DNA of 64,000 bases from Gordonia pseudamarae (GCF_025273675.1 NZ_CP045809.1:3720001-3784000), one strand, 5' to 3'. Positions 25,245 through 34,721 are shown, counted from the first letter of the stretch. The notes: generated by a model not told the origin, from the letters alone. Program-made: numbers and translations.

Positions 25245-26507
25245 ATGACTGTATGGCGTGCCCCCAGGGTCACCGGGCCGGTGACGGCCACCGTCGAGCT
25301 GCCCGGATCCAAATCCATCACCAACCGCGCCCTGATCCTGGCCGCGCTGGCCGACGGTCCCTCGACCGTGCGCGGAGTGCTGCGCAGCCGGGACACCGAC
25401 CTGATGCTCGGCGCGCTGTCGGCGCTCGGCGTCGGTATCGAACCCGACACTCCGGGGGCGACCACCGTGCGCATCACCCCCGCGCCGCTGCGCGGGGCCG
25501 ACGTGTTCTGCGGGCTCGCCGGCACGGTGTTGCGGTTCCTGCCGCCGGTCGCGGCGTTCGCGTCCGGTCCGGTCCGCTTCGACGCCGACGAGCAGGCGCG
25601 TCTCCGGCCGCAGTCGACGATTCTGGGCGCGTTGCGGGTGCTGGGCGTGGACGTGGCCGGCGATGCGCTGCCGTTCACGGTCAACGGCCGGGGCACGGCG
25701 CCCGGTGGCGCGGTGACGATCGACGCGTCGGCGTCTTCGCAGTTCGTGTCCGGGCTGCTGCTGTCGGCGCCGCGTTTCGACAACGGTGTGACGGTCCATC
25801 ATGTGGGCAAACCGGTTCCGTCGACGCCGCATATCGACATGACCGTCGACATGCTCACCACGGCCGGGGTATCGGTGGACGCATCCGGGGCCGACACATG
25901 GCGGGTGGCGCCCGGGCCGATCACAGCCGTCGACTGGGTCGTCGAACCCGACCTGTCCAATGCGGCGGCGTTCTTGGCGGCCGCCGCGGCCACCGGCGGC
26001 AGCATCTCGGTGCCCAACTGGCCGGCGATCACCACGCAGCCGGGCGCCCAGATCACCGACGTTCTGCGCGACATGGGCTGCGAGGTCACATCTGCCGACG
26101 GACTGCTGACGGTCACCGGTCCGGATCGGTTGTCGCCCATCGGTATCGACCTGCACGACATCGGGGAGCTCACCCCGACCATCGCCGCGCTGGCCGCGCT
26201 CGCCGACGGCACGTCGGTACTGTCGGGGATCGCGCATCTGCGTGGCCACGAGACCGACCGGCTGACCGCGCTGGCCACCGAGATCAACCGTCTCGGCGGG
26301 CGTGTGACCGAAACCGACGACGGCCTGCGCATCGAGTCGGCGACACTGCACGGCGGGAGGTGGCTGTCGTACGCCGACCACCGCATGGCCACCGCCGGCG
26401 CCCTGATCGGCCTGGTCACCGACGATGTCGACGTCGACGACATCGAGACCACCGCCAAGACGCTCCCCGATTTCCCCGCCATGTGGCAGCGGATGATCGC
26501 GGGCTGA
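25245..26507 (+). CDS. aroA: 3-phosphoshikimate 1-carboxyvinyltransferase (EPSP synthase)
   Basis: 420 residues. Joins phosphoenolpyruvate to shikimate-3-phosphate in the chorismate pathway. Visible: [20 protein letters not shown] (Lys23 in GSKSITNR), [30 protein letters not shown] and [15 protein letters not shown]. The rest follows the two-domain family fold, at normal length. Start ATG 25245. Followed 40 bp later by rsgA on the same strand, as in M. tuberculosis (Rv3227-Rv3228). Confidence 0.96.
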   Translation: MTVWRAPRVTGPVTATVELPGSKSITNRALILAALADGPSTVRGVLRSRDTDLMLGALSALGVGIEPDTPGATTVRITPAPLRGADVFCGLAGTVLRFLPPVAAFASGPVRFDADEQARLRPQSTILGALRVLGVDVAGDALPFTVNGRGTAPGGAVTIDASASSQFVSGLLLSAPRFDNGVTVHHVGKPVPSTPHIDMTVDMLTTAGVSVDASGADTWRVAPGPITAVDWVVEPDLSNAAAFLAAAAATGGSISVPNWPAITTQPGAQITDVLRDMGCEVTSADGLLTVTGPDRLSPIGIDLHDIGELTPTIAALAALADGTSVLSGIAHLRGHETDRLTALATEINRLGGRVTETDDGLRIESATLHGGRWLSYADHRMATAGALIGLVTDDVDVDDIETTAKTLPDFPAMWQRMIAG

Positions 26508-26547
26508 TGGCCGTCTCATCGCACCCGCCGGCAGGAAGGGCCGCATC

Positions 26548-27657
26548 GTGGCCGCGGTGAACGCCTCGGCGCACCGCCGGCGCGCGGCGGCCAGCTACGA
26601 CGAGTCCGATGTCCGGGTGCGGCCGGGCAAGGGTTCGCGCCCGCGAACCAAAACCCGTCCGTCACATGATGATGCGGCCGATGCGATGGTGGTGTCGGTG
26701 GATCGGGGCCGGTGGGGTTGTGTGATCGACGGGGATCCGCACCGGCGGGTGGTGGCGATGCGGGCCCGGGAACTCGGCCGCACCCCGGTGGTGGTGGGTG
26801 ACCGGGTCGGTGTGGTGGGTGATCTGACCGGACGCAAGGACTCCCTGGCGCGCATCGTGCGGGTGGCCGAACGGTCGACGGTGTTGCGGCGCACCGCCGA
26901 CGACACGGATCCGTACGAACGGATCGTGGTGGCCAATGCCGACCAGTTGCTGATCGTGACGGCGTTGGCCGATCCGCCGCCGCGGACGGGTTTCGTCGAA
27001 CGCGCCCTGGCCGCGGCGTATGTGGGCGGATTGGCACCGATTCTGTGTCTGACGAAGTCGGATCTGGCCGATCCGGCCGAGTTCACGGCCGCTTTCGCCG
27101 ATCTCGATCTGCCGGTGGTGATGGCCGGGCGCGACGACGATCTGACCGAGGTCACCGCGATGCTGGCGGGCAAGATCACCGCACTGGTGGGACATTCGGG
27201 TGTAGGGAAGTCGACGTTGGTCAATCGACTTGTTCCCGAAGCCGATCGGGCAACCGGCGAGGTGTCGGGGGTGGGCAAGGGCCGGCATACCTCGACCCAG
27301 TCGGTGGCCTTGCCGCTGGGCCGGACCGAAGAACACAGCCCCGCGGGCCGGGTGGCGGGCGAAGCCACGGGATACGATTGGGTGGTCGACACCCCCGGTA
27401 TCCGGTCGTTCGGGCTGGCTCATGTAGAGCCCGACGACATCGTCGACGCGTTTGCCGACCTGCGGGACACGATCGACGAATGCCCGCGCGGCTGTACACA
27501 CCTGGGCCCTCCCGCCGATCCGGAGTGCGCGCTCGACGCGTTGACTGGGCATTCACGGCGGCGGGCGATGGCGGTCCGCCGGCTGCTGATCGCGGTGACC
27601 TCGGGGACACCCGCCCCCGACGACCCGGAGTCGCCCGCCGCACCGCCGGCCGGTTGA
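26548..27657 (+). CDS. rsgA: Ribosome small-subunit-dependent GTPase RsgA
   Basis: 369 residues. Circularly permuted GTPase that checks 30S subunit maturation. OB-fold at about 45-110; G4-like LTKSD; P-loop GHSGVGKSTLVNRL; G3 DTPG; and a C-terminal zinc knuckle with DECPRGCTHLGPPADPEC. A basic N-terminal 40 residues and a Pro-rich C-terminus (PAPDDPESPAAPPAG) flank the core. Start at GTG 26548; a second GTG lies three codons downstream. Operon with aroA likely. Confidence 0.93.
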   Translation: MAAVNASAHRRRAAASYDESDVRVRPGKGSRPRTKTRPSHDDAADAMVVSVDRGRWGCVIDGDPHRRVVAMRARELGRTPVVVGDRVGVVGDLTGRKDSLARIVRVAERSTVLRRTADDTDPYERIVVANADQLLIVTALADPPPRTGFVERALAAAYVGGLAPILCLTKSDLADPAEFTAAFADLDLPVVMAGRDDDLTEVTAMLAGKITALVGHSGVGKSTLVNRLVPEADRATGEVSGVGKGRHTSTQSVALPLGRTEEHSPAGRVAGEATGYDWVVDTPGIRSFGLAHVEPDDIVDAFADLRDTIDECPRGCTHLGPPADPECALDALTGHSRRRAMAVRRLLIAVTSGTPAPDDPESPAAPPAG

Positions 27658-27683
27658 GATGCCGGGGGCCTCAGTCGGGGGCC

Positions 27684-28232
27684 TCAGTCGGGCAGCCGGG
27701 TCACACATCGTTCGGCGTCGACGGGCCGGCGGACGGGTGCCCCGTCAGGTTTTCCGCCGACGTACAGCCAGCCGAGGAGCTTTTCGTTGTCGCCGAGCCC
27801 GTGCAGACGGGCGACGGGTTCGGCCCGGGTGAACGGACCGGTCCGCCAGATGACGCCGTAGCCTGCCTCGTCCAGCAGCAGGCTCAGCGCGTGCCCGACT
27901 CCGGCGGCGACCGCCTCCTGCTCCCAATCGGGCACCTTGGGGTGCGCGGTGGTGCTCGATACGATCGCGATGAGTAGCGGCGCGCGCAGCGGTTTGTCCG
28001 CCGAGCCGTCGTGACCGAGAACCTCGGTGAACGCGGCGCCGAGCCGTTCCCTGTCACCCCCGCGCAGCTCGATGAGTCGCCATGGGGCCAGGCCCGCGTG
28101 GTCGGCGACCCGGCCGGCCGCGGCGACCAGGGCGACGAGTTGATCGTGGGTGGGCGCGTCGTCGGTCACCTTGGACCAGGAGCAGCGAGCCAGCATCGCT
28201 TCACGGACGGACGTCACGGTGTCGGATCCCAT
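27684..28232 (-). CDS. Nitroreductase-family protein
   Basis: 182 residues; FMN-dependent nitroreductase fold. Visible: RCSWSKVTDDAPTHDQLVAL, PWRLIELRGGDRERLG, APLLIAIVSSTTAHPKVPDW, AAGVGHALSLLLDEAGYGVIWRTG (FMN/phosphate region) and LLGWLYVGGKP. Substrate unknown. Convergent with rsgA, 26 bp apart. Upstream on the same strand lie the desaturase genes, starting 31 bp away. Confidence 0.85.
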   Translation of the reverse strand: MGSDTVTSVREAMLARCSWSKVTDDAPTHDQLVALVAAAGRVADHAGLAPWRLIELRGGDRERLGAAFTEVLGHDGSADKPLRAPLLIAIVSSTTAHPKVPDWEQEAVAAGVGHALSLLLDEAGYGVIWRTGPFTRAEPVARLHGLGDNEKLLGWLYVGGKPDGAPVRRPVDAERCVTRLPD

Positions 28233-28263
28233 GGCGCCACCCTACCCACCGGCCGCGCCGCGA

Positions 28264-29490
28264 CTACCGCCGGGCCTTGCGCCGTCTGCGCTGTTCACGC
28301 AGCTCCGCGATGGCGGTTTTGAGGCCACCCGACACCCGGAGACCCTTCGGTTCGGGCAGCGACGCGAAGCGTCGTTCGGAGGCGGTTTCGGGTGCGTCGT
28401 CGGCGGTGTCGCGCAGCAACTGGTCGGGCAGCGCGAGCTTGTTGATGGTGCGCAGCGTCTTGAGGTATTGCACCGGCAACGATCCGGTGGTGTACGGCAG
28501 GTCGTATTTCTCGCACAGTTCCCGGACGCGCACCGATATCTCGGCGAGCCGGTTACTCGGCAGGTCCGGGAACAGGTGGTGCTCGATCTGGTAGCAGAGG
28601 TTGCCCGACATGAACGCCATCACCGGGCCTGCGTGGAAGTTCGCGCTGCCGAGCATCTGCCGCAGATACCACTGGCCCTGCGTCTCGTGCTCCAGACTCT
28701 CGACGGTGAACTTCTCGGCCCCGTCCGGGAAATGACCGCAGAAGATGACCACATAGGCCCACAGGTTCCGGATCAGGTTCGCGGTGGCGTTGGCGGTGAG
28801 GGTGTTCACGAAATTCGGTCCGGTGAGCGCAGGAAAGAGTACGTAGTCCTTGCCCATTTGCCGAATAATCTTGCGGCCGAACAGTTTCAGCTGTGGCACT
28901 CCGATCTCTCTGGGCTTCTCACCGTCGATGATCTCGCGCAGACCGATATCGTGCAGGCCGATGCCCCATTCGAAGGTCGAGGCGAGTACGACGTTGGTGA
29001 TCGGCTGGAAGAGCCGGCGCGGTTCCCATGCCTCGTCGCGGGTGACCCGCAGAACCTTGTAGCCCACGTCGTCGTCCATCCCGATGACGTTGGTGTACTT
29101 GTGATGGATGTAGTTATGGGAATGCTTCCAGTGTGGCGACGCACACACCATGTCCCACTCGTAGGTGGTCGAATGCACCTCGGGATCGTTCATCCAGTCC
29201 CACTGCCCGTGCATCACGTTGTGCCCGAGCTCCATGTTCTCGATGATCTTGGCCAGCCCGAGGGCCGCCGTGCCCAGCAGCCACAACGATCTGCGGTGGC
29301 TGCCGAGCAGCACCGCCCGGCCGGACAGCTCCAGGGATCGTTGCAGCTTGATCGTCCGGTGCAGGTACCGGACGTCTCGCCGGCCGCGATCGGCTTCGAC
29401 CTCGCGACGAATGGCGTCGAGTTCGTGCCCCAGGGCCTCGACGTCCGCATCGGTGAGATGCGCGTATGAATTGATATCGGAAATCGCCAT
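28264..29490 (-). CDS. Fatty acid (acyl-CoA) desaturase, DesA3-like, copy 1
   Basis: 408 residues; membrane di-iron desaturase introducing a cis double bond (probably delta-9) into stearoyl-CoA. Three histidine boxes: HNVMHGQWDW, HNYIHHKYTNV and QIEHHLFPDLPSNR. Several hydrophobic stretches lie between them. ATG 29490 gives MAISDINSYAHLTDADVEAL, parallel to copy 2. About half the sequence is identical to the next gene upstream, so the pair is a tandem duplication. No copy of the shared operator is visible before this gene. Confidence 0.9.
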   Translation of the reverse strand: MAISDINSYAHLTDADVEALGHELDAIRREVEADRGRRDVRYLHRTIKLQRSLELSGRAVLLGSHRRSLWLLGTAALGLAKIIENMELGHNVMHGQWDWMNDPEVHSTTYEWDMVCASPHWKHSHNYIHHKYTNVIGMDDDVGYKVLRVTRDEAWEPRRLFQPITNVVLASTFEWGIGLHDIGLREIIDGEKPREIGVPQLKLFGRKIIRQMGKDYVLFPALTGPNFVNTLTANATANLIRNLWAYVVIFCGHFPDGAEKFTVESLEHETQGQWYLRQMLGSANFHAGPVMAFMSGNLCYQIEHHLFPDLPSNRLAEISVRVRELCEKYDLPYTTGSLPVQYLKTLRTINKLALPDQLLRDTADDAPETASERRFASLPEPKGLRVSGGLKTAIAELREQRRRRKARR

Positions 29491-29534
29491 TGGTACAAGT
29501 ATGCACTCGGTGACGGATGTCCGGCGTGCGAGCC

Positions 29535-29569
29535 CGACACCACGGCCCCCATTTGCGGCCGTGGTGTCG
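29535..29569 (-). terminator. Hairpin between the two desaturase genes
   Basis: CGACACCACGGCC (29535-29547) pairs perfectly with GGCCGTGGTGTCG (29557-29569) around a 9-base loop. It lies after the stop of desaturase copy 2 and 45 bp before the start of copy 1, so it could end or attenuate the upstream transcript. No U-tract. Confidence 0.6.
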
Positions 29570-29683
29570 CCGTCATGACGAGACCGGCCCGTACCCCTCA
29601 CCCGGTGAGAGATACGGCCGGCCTGTGCTGTCACGGGAGCGCGGTGAGCTCTACTCGTCGGCGCCTGTCCGTCGCGTGGTGCG

Positions 29684-30985
29684 CTACGCAGCCTTCCGTT
29701 CGGTGACGATGCCCACCGACCGGCGTCCCCTGCCACGCAGCGAGGTGATGGCCGTGCGCAGGCCACGACGACGGCCGGTGTCCGGGTCGATGGTGGTCCG
29801 CAGCCGCTCACCCTCGGACAGTTCCTGCTTGAACCGCTGTTCCGATGCCGTCTCCGGCGCATCGTCGCGGGTCGCCGACAGGTACTTGTCCGGCAGCGAC
29901 AGCTTGGCGATGGTCCGCCACGACTTCAGGTACTGCAGCAGGAATGAGCCAGTGGTGTACGGCAGGTCGTACTTGTCGCACAGCGCCTGCACCCGCACCG
30001 AGATCTCGGCCAGCCGGTTGCTGGGCAGATCCGGGAAGATGTGGTGCTCGATCTGGTACGACAGGTTTCCGCTCAGGAACGCCAGTACCGGACCGGACCG
30101 GAAGTTGGCACTGCCGAGCATCTGCCGCAGGTACCACTCGCCCTGGGTCTCCGAGTCGACGTCCTGCTTGGTGAACTTCTCGGCGCCGTCGGGGAAATGT
30201 CCGCAGAAGATGACCGCGTTGGCCCACACGTTGCGGATCACGTTGGCCAGGGCGGTGGCGGTGACCGCCTTGCCGAAGGCCCGCGCACGACCGGCCTTGG
30301 TGCCCGTGGTGGCCGCGACGATCGCCGGATACACGAGGTAGTCCCTGGCGACCTGCTTGCCCACCTTGCTGCCCACGTCGGCCAGGTCGCGGCGGAACTC
30401 GGCCTTGGCCTCGGGCGTCTTGCGCTTTTTGCCCAGTTCCAGGTGCTGCGCGGCAACACCCCACTGGAAGGCGAGCGCCAGGATCGTGTTGTACGCGATA
30501 TTGCCCAGGTAGAACGGGCGCCAGCGCTGGTCGCGGGTCACCCGCAGCAGGCCGTAGCCCACGTCGTCGTCCATCCCGAGCACATTGGTGTACTTGTGAT
30601 GGATGTAGTTGTGCGTGTGCTTCCAGTGCGCGGACGGATCGGTGTTGTCCCACTCCCACGTCGTGGAGTGCACCTCCGGATCGTTCATCCAGTCCCACTG
30701 CCCGTGCATCACGTTGTGCCCGAGTTCCATGTTCTCGACGATCTTGGCGACGCCGAGCACCGAGGCGCCCGCCCACCAGAGTGGCCGCTTCGTGGAACCC
30801 GCGATCATCACGCGTCCGGCGAGTTCGAGGCCTCGCTGAAAGCGGATCGTGTTGCGCAGGTAGCGCGCATCACGTTCACCGCGGTCCGCCTCGATGTCCG
30901 CGCGGATCGCGTCGAGGTCGGCGCACAGCGCCTCGACGTCCGACTCGGACAGGTGCGCGTATTCGGGGATGTCAGTAATCGCCAT
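29684..30985 (-). CDS. Fatty acid (acyl-CoA) desaturase, DesA3-like, copy 2
   Basis: 433 residues; same family and histidine boxes as copy 1 (HNVMHGQWDW, HNYIHHKYTNV, QIEHHIFPDLPSNR), with a longer middle loop (KKRKTPEAKAEFRRDLADV) and a basic C-terminal tail. Electrons are expected from the ferredoxin reductase gene just upstream. A near-palindromic operator shared with that gene lies 28-71 bp before the ATG, so expression is probably controlled by one repressor. Orthologous in position to desA3 (Rv3229c). Confidence 0.92.
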   Translation of the reverse strand: MAITDIPEYAHLSESDVEALCADLDAIRADIEADRGERDARYLRNTIRFQRGLELAGRVMIAGSTKRPLWWAGASVLGVAKIVENMELGHNVMHGQWDWMNDPEVHSTTWEWDNTDPSAHWKHTHNYIHHKYTNVLGMDDDVGYGLLRVTRDQRWRPFYLGNIAYNTILALAFQWGVAAQHLELGKKRKTPEAKAEFRRDLADVGSKVGKQVARDYLVYPAIVAATTGTKAGRARAFGKAVTATALANVIRNVWANAVIFCGHFPDGAEKFTKQDVDSETQGEWYLRQMLGSANFRSGPVLAFLSGNLSYQIEHHIFPDLPSNRLAEISVRVQALCDKYDLPYTTGSFLLQYLKSWRTIAKLSLPDKYLSATRDDAPETASEQRFKQELSEGERLRTTIDPDTGRRRGLRTAITSLRGRGRRSVGIVTERKAA

Positions 30986-31012
30986 CGTTTCCGTCTATCT
31001 CCAACCCATCGA

Positions 31013-31056
31013 CTACGTAACCGTAACTTACGCAATCGTAGGTTACGGTAGCGTAG
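31013..31056 (-). promoter_or_regulatory. Operator upstream of desaturase copy 2
   Basis: Inverted repeat with 20-bp arms (31013-31032 and 31037-31056) around CAAT; 17 of 20 positions pair. Its core AACTTACGCAATCGTAGGTT plus ACGGTA (31025-31050) matches the element before the ferredoxin reductase at 23 of 26 positions. Form and position suggest a TetR-type repressor site. Confidence 0.7.
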
Positions 31057-31094
31057 TTGTCCAGCCCTCGGCGATCCACGGTTGCGGGCTGAGG

Positions 31095-31146
31095 AAAAAG
31101 GGGCGTGACCTCGGATTTCCGTCACCGGAATCCGAGGCCACGCCCC
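31095..31146 (-). terminator. Rho-independent terminator after the ferredoxin reductase
   Basis: On the minus strand a GC-rich stem (31146-31126 with 31121-31100, one bulge and one wobble) is followed by TTTTT (31099-31095). It lies 22 bases past the reductase stop and before the desaturase operator, so the two genes are separately promoted units. Confidence 0.85.
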
Positions 31147-31167
31147 CTATCGTCTTCTCCGCGCCGA

Positions 31168-32376
31168 TCACACGTCGAGAGTGCAGTCCCCCGCCGCGGC
31201 ACTGACACAGGTCTGCACCCGCTCCCCTTCGACATGTTCGCGGCCGGTGCGCAGATCGCGCACGGCGCCCTTGTCGATCATCACCACACAGCTCTGGCAG
31301 ATACCCATCCGGCAGCCGAACGGCATCAACACACCCGACTGCTCGCCCGCCTCCAGCAGCGTGGTCGCGCCGTCCACGGTCGCGGTCCGGCCGCTACGAC
31401 CGAAGGTGACCTCGCCGCCCTGTGCCCCCGACGCGCCGCGTTCGAGAGCAAACCGTTCCAGGTGCAGGTTGTCGGGGACGCCCGCGTCGGCGAACGTCTG
31501 CTCGAGCATCTCCAGGAAACCGGCCGGACCGCACGCCCACGTCTGCCGGTCGGCCAGATCAGGGCACAACGCGGCCAGGCGCTGTGCGGTCAGCTTGCCG
31601 TCGGAACGGGTGAACACGGTGTGCACGGTGACGACGCCGTCGCCCGAGAGCTCGGCGAGTTCGTCACCGAACAGCAGATCGTCGCGCGTGGGCGCCGAAT
31701 GGACCAGGACGATGTCGGCTTCCTGGCCGCGGTGACGGATCATCCGCACCATGGAGATGATCGGCGTGATACCGCTGCCGGCCGTGGCGAACAGGATCTT
31801 CTGCGGCAACGGGTCCGGCAGCACGAACTCGCCGCGCGGAGCCGCCAGCCGCACGATCGTTCCGGGCTGCAGACCGTTGACCAGGTGCGTCGACAAGAAG
31901 CCCTCGGGCATCGCCTTGACGGTGATGGAGATCGTCTTGTCCGAGCGGGAGATGTCCGGGACCGATGTCAGCGAGTACGACCGCCAGGTCCAGCGGCCGT
32001 CCACCAGCACACCGATGCCCACATACTGGCCCGCCGTGTAGTCGAACGAGAATCCCCAGCCCGGCTTGATGCCGATGGTGGCCGAGTCCTCGGTCTCCCG
32101 ACTGACGGAGACGATCTTGCCGCGCAGCTCGCGTGCCGACCACAACGGATTGGCCAGATGCAGGTAGTCGTCGGGCAGCAGCGGCGTGGTTATCCGCGCG
32201 GCGGCCGCACGAACCCAGTTGGCCGCGCGATTCTGCGACGAGACGTGCGCCACCGGCGCCTCGAAACGCTCCCGCCACGACCGCGCACGAGGCTCACGAT
32301 CGTCCACACCAGAACCATCCACACCGGGATCGTTCACGCCGCGATCATCGATACCCATGACCATATGCACCTTCAT
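31168..32376 (-). CDS. Ferredoxin reductase (FAD/NAD(P)H with 2Fe-2S), Rv3230c-like
   Basis: 402 residues. FAD domain with [11 protein letters not shown] (RxYS motif), NAD(P) domain with [16 protein letters not shown] and [12 protein letters not shown], and a C-terminal plant-type 2Fe-2S domain with [13 protein letters not shown] and a later QTC. It passes NADPH electrons to the acyl-CoA desaturase; the Rv3230c-DesA3 pairing is established in mycobacteria. The start is uncertain: ATG 32376 sits 16 bases after the operator, and ATG codons at 32364 and 32358 follow; the latter is 9 bases after AAGGTG. Confidence 0.9.
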   Translation of the reverse strand: MKVHMVMGIDDRGVNDPGVDGSGVDDREPRARSWRERFEAPVAHVSSQNRAANWVRAAAARITTPLLPDDYLHLANPLWSARELRGKIVSVSRETEDSATIGIKPGWGFSFDYTAGQYVGIGVLVDGRWTWRSYSLTSVPDISRSDKTISITVKAMPEGFLSTHLVNGLQPGTIVRLAAPRGEFVLPDPLPQKILFATAGSGITPIISMVRMIRHRGQEADIVLVHSAPTRDDLLFGDELAELSGDGVVTVHTVFTRSDGKLTAQRLAALCPDLADRQTWACGPAGFLEMLEQTFADAGVPDNLHLERFALERGASGAQGGEVTFGRSGRTATVDGATTLLEAGEQSGVLMPFGCRMGICQSCVVMIDKGAVRDLRTGREHVEGERVQTCVSAAAGDCTLDV

Positions 32377-32391
32377 TCAGTGAGCCGAGCA

Positions 32392-32411
32392 AACCTACGC
32401 ATGCGTAGGTT
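32392..32411 (-). promoter_or_regulatory. Perfect 20-bp palindromic operator before the ferredoxin reductase
   Basis: AACCTACGCATGCGTAGGTT is a perfect palindrome and is followed by ACGGTA, as in the desaturase site. It lies 16 bp upstream of the first candidate start, overlapping any core promoter, so repression is the likely mode. Confidence 0.75.
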
Positions 32412-32468
32412 ACGGTACCGGAACTTGCGCTCGACGGCCACCACGCCCATCCCGGCCGACCCGGCCGA

Positions 32469-33035
32469 TCAGAGCAATTCGAGCAGGAACGGCAACTCCT
32501 GGGTCGCGTACCAGGCCAGATCGAAATCCTCCACGTCGCCAACGGCCAGTTCGGCGTCCTCATCACCGAGATCGGCCGCGTCCACGACCACCACCGCCAC
32601 ACGCACCGCATCCTCGGCGTCGGCACCGTCGACATGCACCGACGCGATCGCCGACAACGGCACCGGACCCGGCACCTTCACCACCGCGGCATCCAGATCC
32701 GGGCGCAGCCGCACCTCCTCCACGTCGGCCGCGACCACCACCCGCCGGGGCGGAAACCTCTGTATGTCAACAGGTTCGGGCGTGCCGACAGTGGGCTCGG
32801 ATTCGGGCCGCGCGCCGCCGTCCGCCGACACCTGCGACTCACCGGCCAGCAGGCGCAACGATGCCCGCGCCGCCTCACGCATCGCGGCCTCGGACAGTTC
32901 CTCGTCGTCTCCCGACAGATAGGACTCCCGCAACGCGGGTGTGAGCGCGAACGCGGTGCCGCCGACCGGCGTGAACTCCCCCGACTCGCCCAACCGCATC
33001 AGCATCGCCAGAGTTGCGGGCAGGTAGATCCTCAT
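32469..33035 (-). CDS. DUF6912-type conserved protein (Rv3231c-like)
   Basis: 188 residues from ATG 33035 (MRIYLPATLAMLMRLGESGE). An alpha-beta N-terminus, then SYLSGDDEELSEAAMREAAR, an acidic loop, RRVVVAADVEEVRLRPDLDA and an acidic C-terminus ending DFDLAWYATQELPFLLELL. Very acidic overall, soluble. Conserved in Mycobacteriales next to the desaturase genes; no function is known to me. Confidence 0.82.
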   Translation of the reverse strand: MRIYLPATLAMLMRLGESGEFTPVGGTAFALTPALRESYLSGDDEELSEAAMREAARASLRLLAGESQVSADGGARPESEPTVGTPEPVDIQRFPPRRVVVAADVEEVRLRPDLDAAVVKVPGPVPLSAIASVHVDGADAEDAVRVAVVVVDAADLGDEDAELAVGDVEDFDLAWYATQELPFLLELL

Positions 33036-33092
33036 GACCACGAGCCTAGGGCATGTCTCCGACTTCCCTGTGCCGCCCTCGGCGGCCCGATA

Positions 33093-33149
33093 CCCGGCAG
33101 AAGAATTGGGGCCCGGCAGAAGAATCGGGGCCCGGCAGAAGAATTGGGG
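33093..33149 (-). repeat. Three tandem copies of a 19-bp unit
   Basis: CCCGGCAGAAGAATYGGGG occurs at 33093-33111, 33112-33130 and 33131-33149; only the Y position varies (T, C, T). It lies in the 133-bp gap between the WS/DGAT gene end (33169) and the start of the DUF6912 gene (33035), so transcription of the latter passes through or starts near it. Confidence 0.9.
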
Positions 33150-33168
33150 GACACGCCCTTGCCGCACC

Positions 33169-34635
33169 TCACAAGGCCGCGAGAAGCTCCTCGTACGACT
33201 CGGTGACGTACTCCGACATCGCGACCAGATCCGGTAGCACACCGCGATCAGCGATGAACGAGAACTGCAGGGTGCCACAGTATTCGACCACTCCTACGGC
33301 GAGAGCGTGCTGCTGCAGGAACACCGGTACCGAATACATGTCCGACACCTTGTGCCCGGCGAGATATCGACGCGAGATGGGCGCGCTCGGCATGGTCACC
33401 GGAACGTTGTAGGGGCGGCTGGTGATGGTGCTCAACGCCCGTGAACTGAACTCGGCAAACGGCACCATACCCAGTTCGGGAAGGATCGGCCGGATACCCA
33501 TCGACACCCGGCGTGACGAATGCGCGTAGCGGTTGGCCAGACCCGCGACCTGCACCAGGCGCATCGACGGGTTGTCCTCGCCCACAGGAAGATCGGTGAC
33601 GAATCCGGGCGTTCCCACGGCCACCGATCGCGGCTCGGTATCCATTCGGTGCTGCATCGACGGATCGCGCGAGGACAGTGGCAGCACCACCCGCACGGTG
33701 TCGCCCGGCGCGATGGTCGAGGCGAGCGACAGTTTCCACCGCCGCAGCACCCCGCTGATGATGGTGAGCACCACGTCGTTGACGGTGCAGTTGTAGCGCT
33801 CGGCGATCTTCGCGCAGCCACGGCGCGGCACCGACACCTCGGTGAACGATCGCGTCGGCGTGCTCGACCGGTTGAGCGGACTCGCCGGCGCCGAATCCAT
33901 CACCTGCTGCACCAGCGATCCGGTGCGCCGCACGGTGCGCCCGGCCAGCGACCACGCCTCCGACACCAGGCCGTTGCCGGTGAGCACCGAACTGATCAGA
34001 TCCCCCGGCCGGGCCACCGCCTCGGCGATCGCACCCACCGCGAGCCGCGAGGCGGTCGGCACCGAACGCGCCATCCACAGATCCTCCGGCATCATCTCCT
34101 GCTCGCGGGAGTCGTCGGTGAGGACCTCGCTGATCTCGCGGTGCTCGATCTCGTCCACCAGGCAGCGATGCGACTTGGTCAGCACCGCCAGCCTGCCGTC
34201 CGCCAGCCCCTCGATCAGGTACATCTCCCACAGCGGCCGAGTCCGGTCCAGCGGCCGCGACATGATCCGCGACACCAGGTCGTCGAGCTGATCGGTCGCC
34301 CCGGGCGCCGGCAGCCCGGCGCGCCGGATGTGGAAGTTGATGTCGAAATCCGGGTCGTCGGCCCACACCGGCCGAGCAAGCCCGAGCGTGACCGGGATGA
34401 CCAGCTGCCGGTAGCGCGGCACCAGCTGCAGCCTGTTCTCCACCAGTTCGACCAGACGCTTGTAGTCGAGCGCCGGCCGCGCGGGCGCCGACGCCTCCCC
34501 GGCCTGCTTCGCCCCGGCCTGCTTCGCCTTGGTCGGCGTGTCGGGTGCGACGATCAGCAGTGCGCCCAGGTGCGTCGTCGCCCCGGCCTCGTCGAGGAAA
34601 TAGAAGGTCGCATCCCTGGGACTCAGCCGTGTCAT
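33169..34635 (-). CDS. WS/DGAT-family acyltransferase with altered active-site motif
   Basis: 488 residues; N-terminal wax-ester synthase domain, SPRDATFYFLDEAGATTHLG, PLDRTRPLWEMYLIEG, and the C-terminal WSD domain with TVNDVVLTIISGVLRRW and PYNVPVTMPSAP. Active members make triacylglycerol or wax esters with an HHxxxDG motif in which the second His is catalytic. Here the motif reads HRCLVDE (His156, Arg157, Asp161, Glu162), so the second His and the Gly are replaced. It corresponds in position to tgs3 (Rv3234c/Rv3233c). It may be inactive or have another role. Confidence 0.88.
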   Translation of the reverse strand: MTRLSPRDATFYFLDEAGATTHLGALLIVAPDTPTKAKQAGAKQAGEASAPARPALDYKRLVELVENRLQLVPRYRQLVIPVTLGLARPVWADDPDFDINFHIRRAGLPAPGATDQLDDLVSRIMSRPLDRTRPLWEMYLIEGLADGRLAVLTKSHRCLVDEIEHREISEVLTDDSREQEMMPEDLWMARSVPTASRLAVGAIAEAVARPGDLISSVLTGNGLVSEAWSLAGRTVRRTGSLVQQVMDSAPASPLNRSSTPTRSFTEVSVPRRGCAKIAERYNCTVNDVVLTIISGVLRRWKLSLASTIAPGDTVRVVLPLSSRDPSMQHRMDTEPRSVAVGTPGFVTDLPVGEDNPSMRLVQVAGLANRYAHSSRRVSMGIRPILPELGMVPFAEFSSRALSTITSRPYNVPVTMPSAPISRRYLAGHKVSDMYSVPVFLQQHALAVGVVEYCGTLQFSFIADRGVLPDLVAMSEYVTESYEELLAAL

Positions 34636-34721
34636 CGGGCACCTCGAGCACTCACCGGCATAACGTTATACCCGGCGCCCGCGTAGCTGTCGGGCGATCC
34701 CGCCGACGCGGCCGGTCGGCG

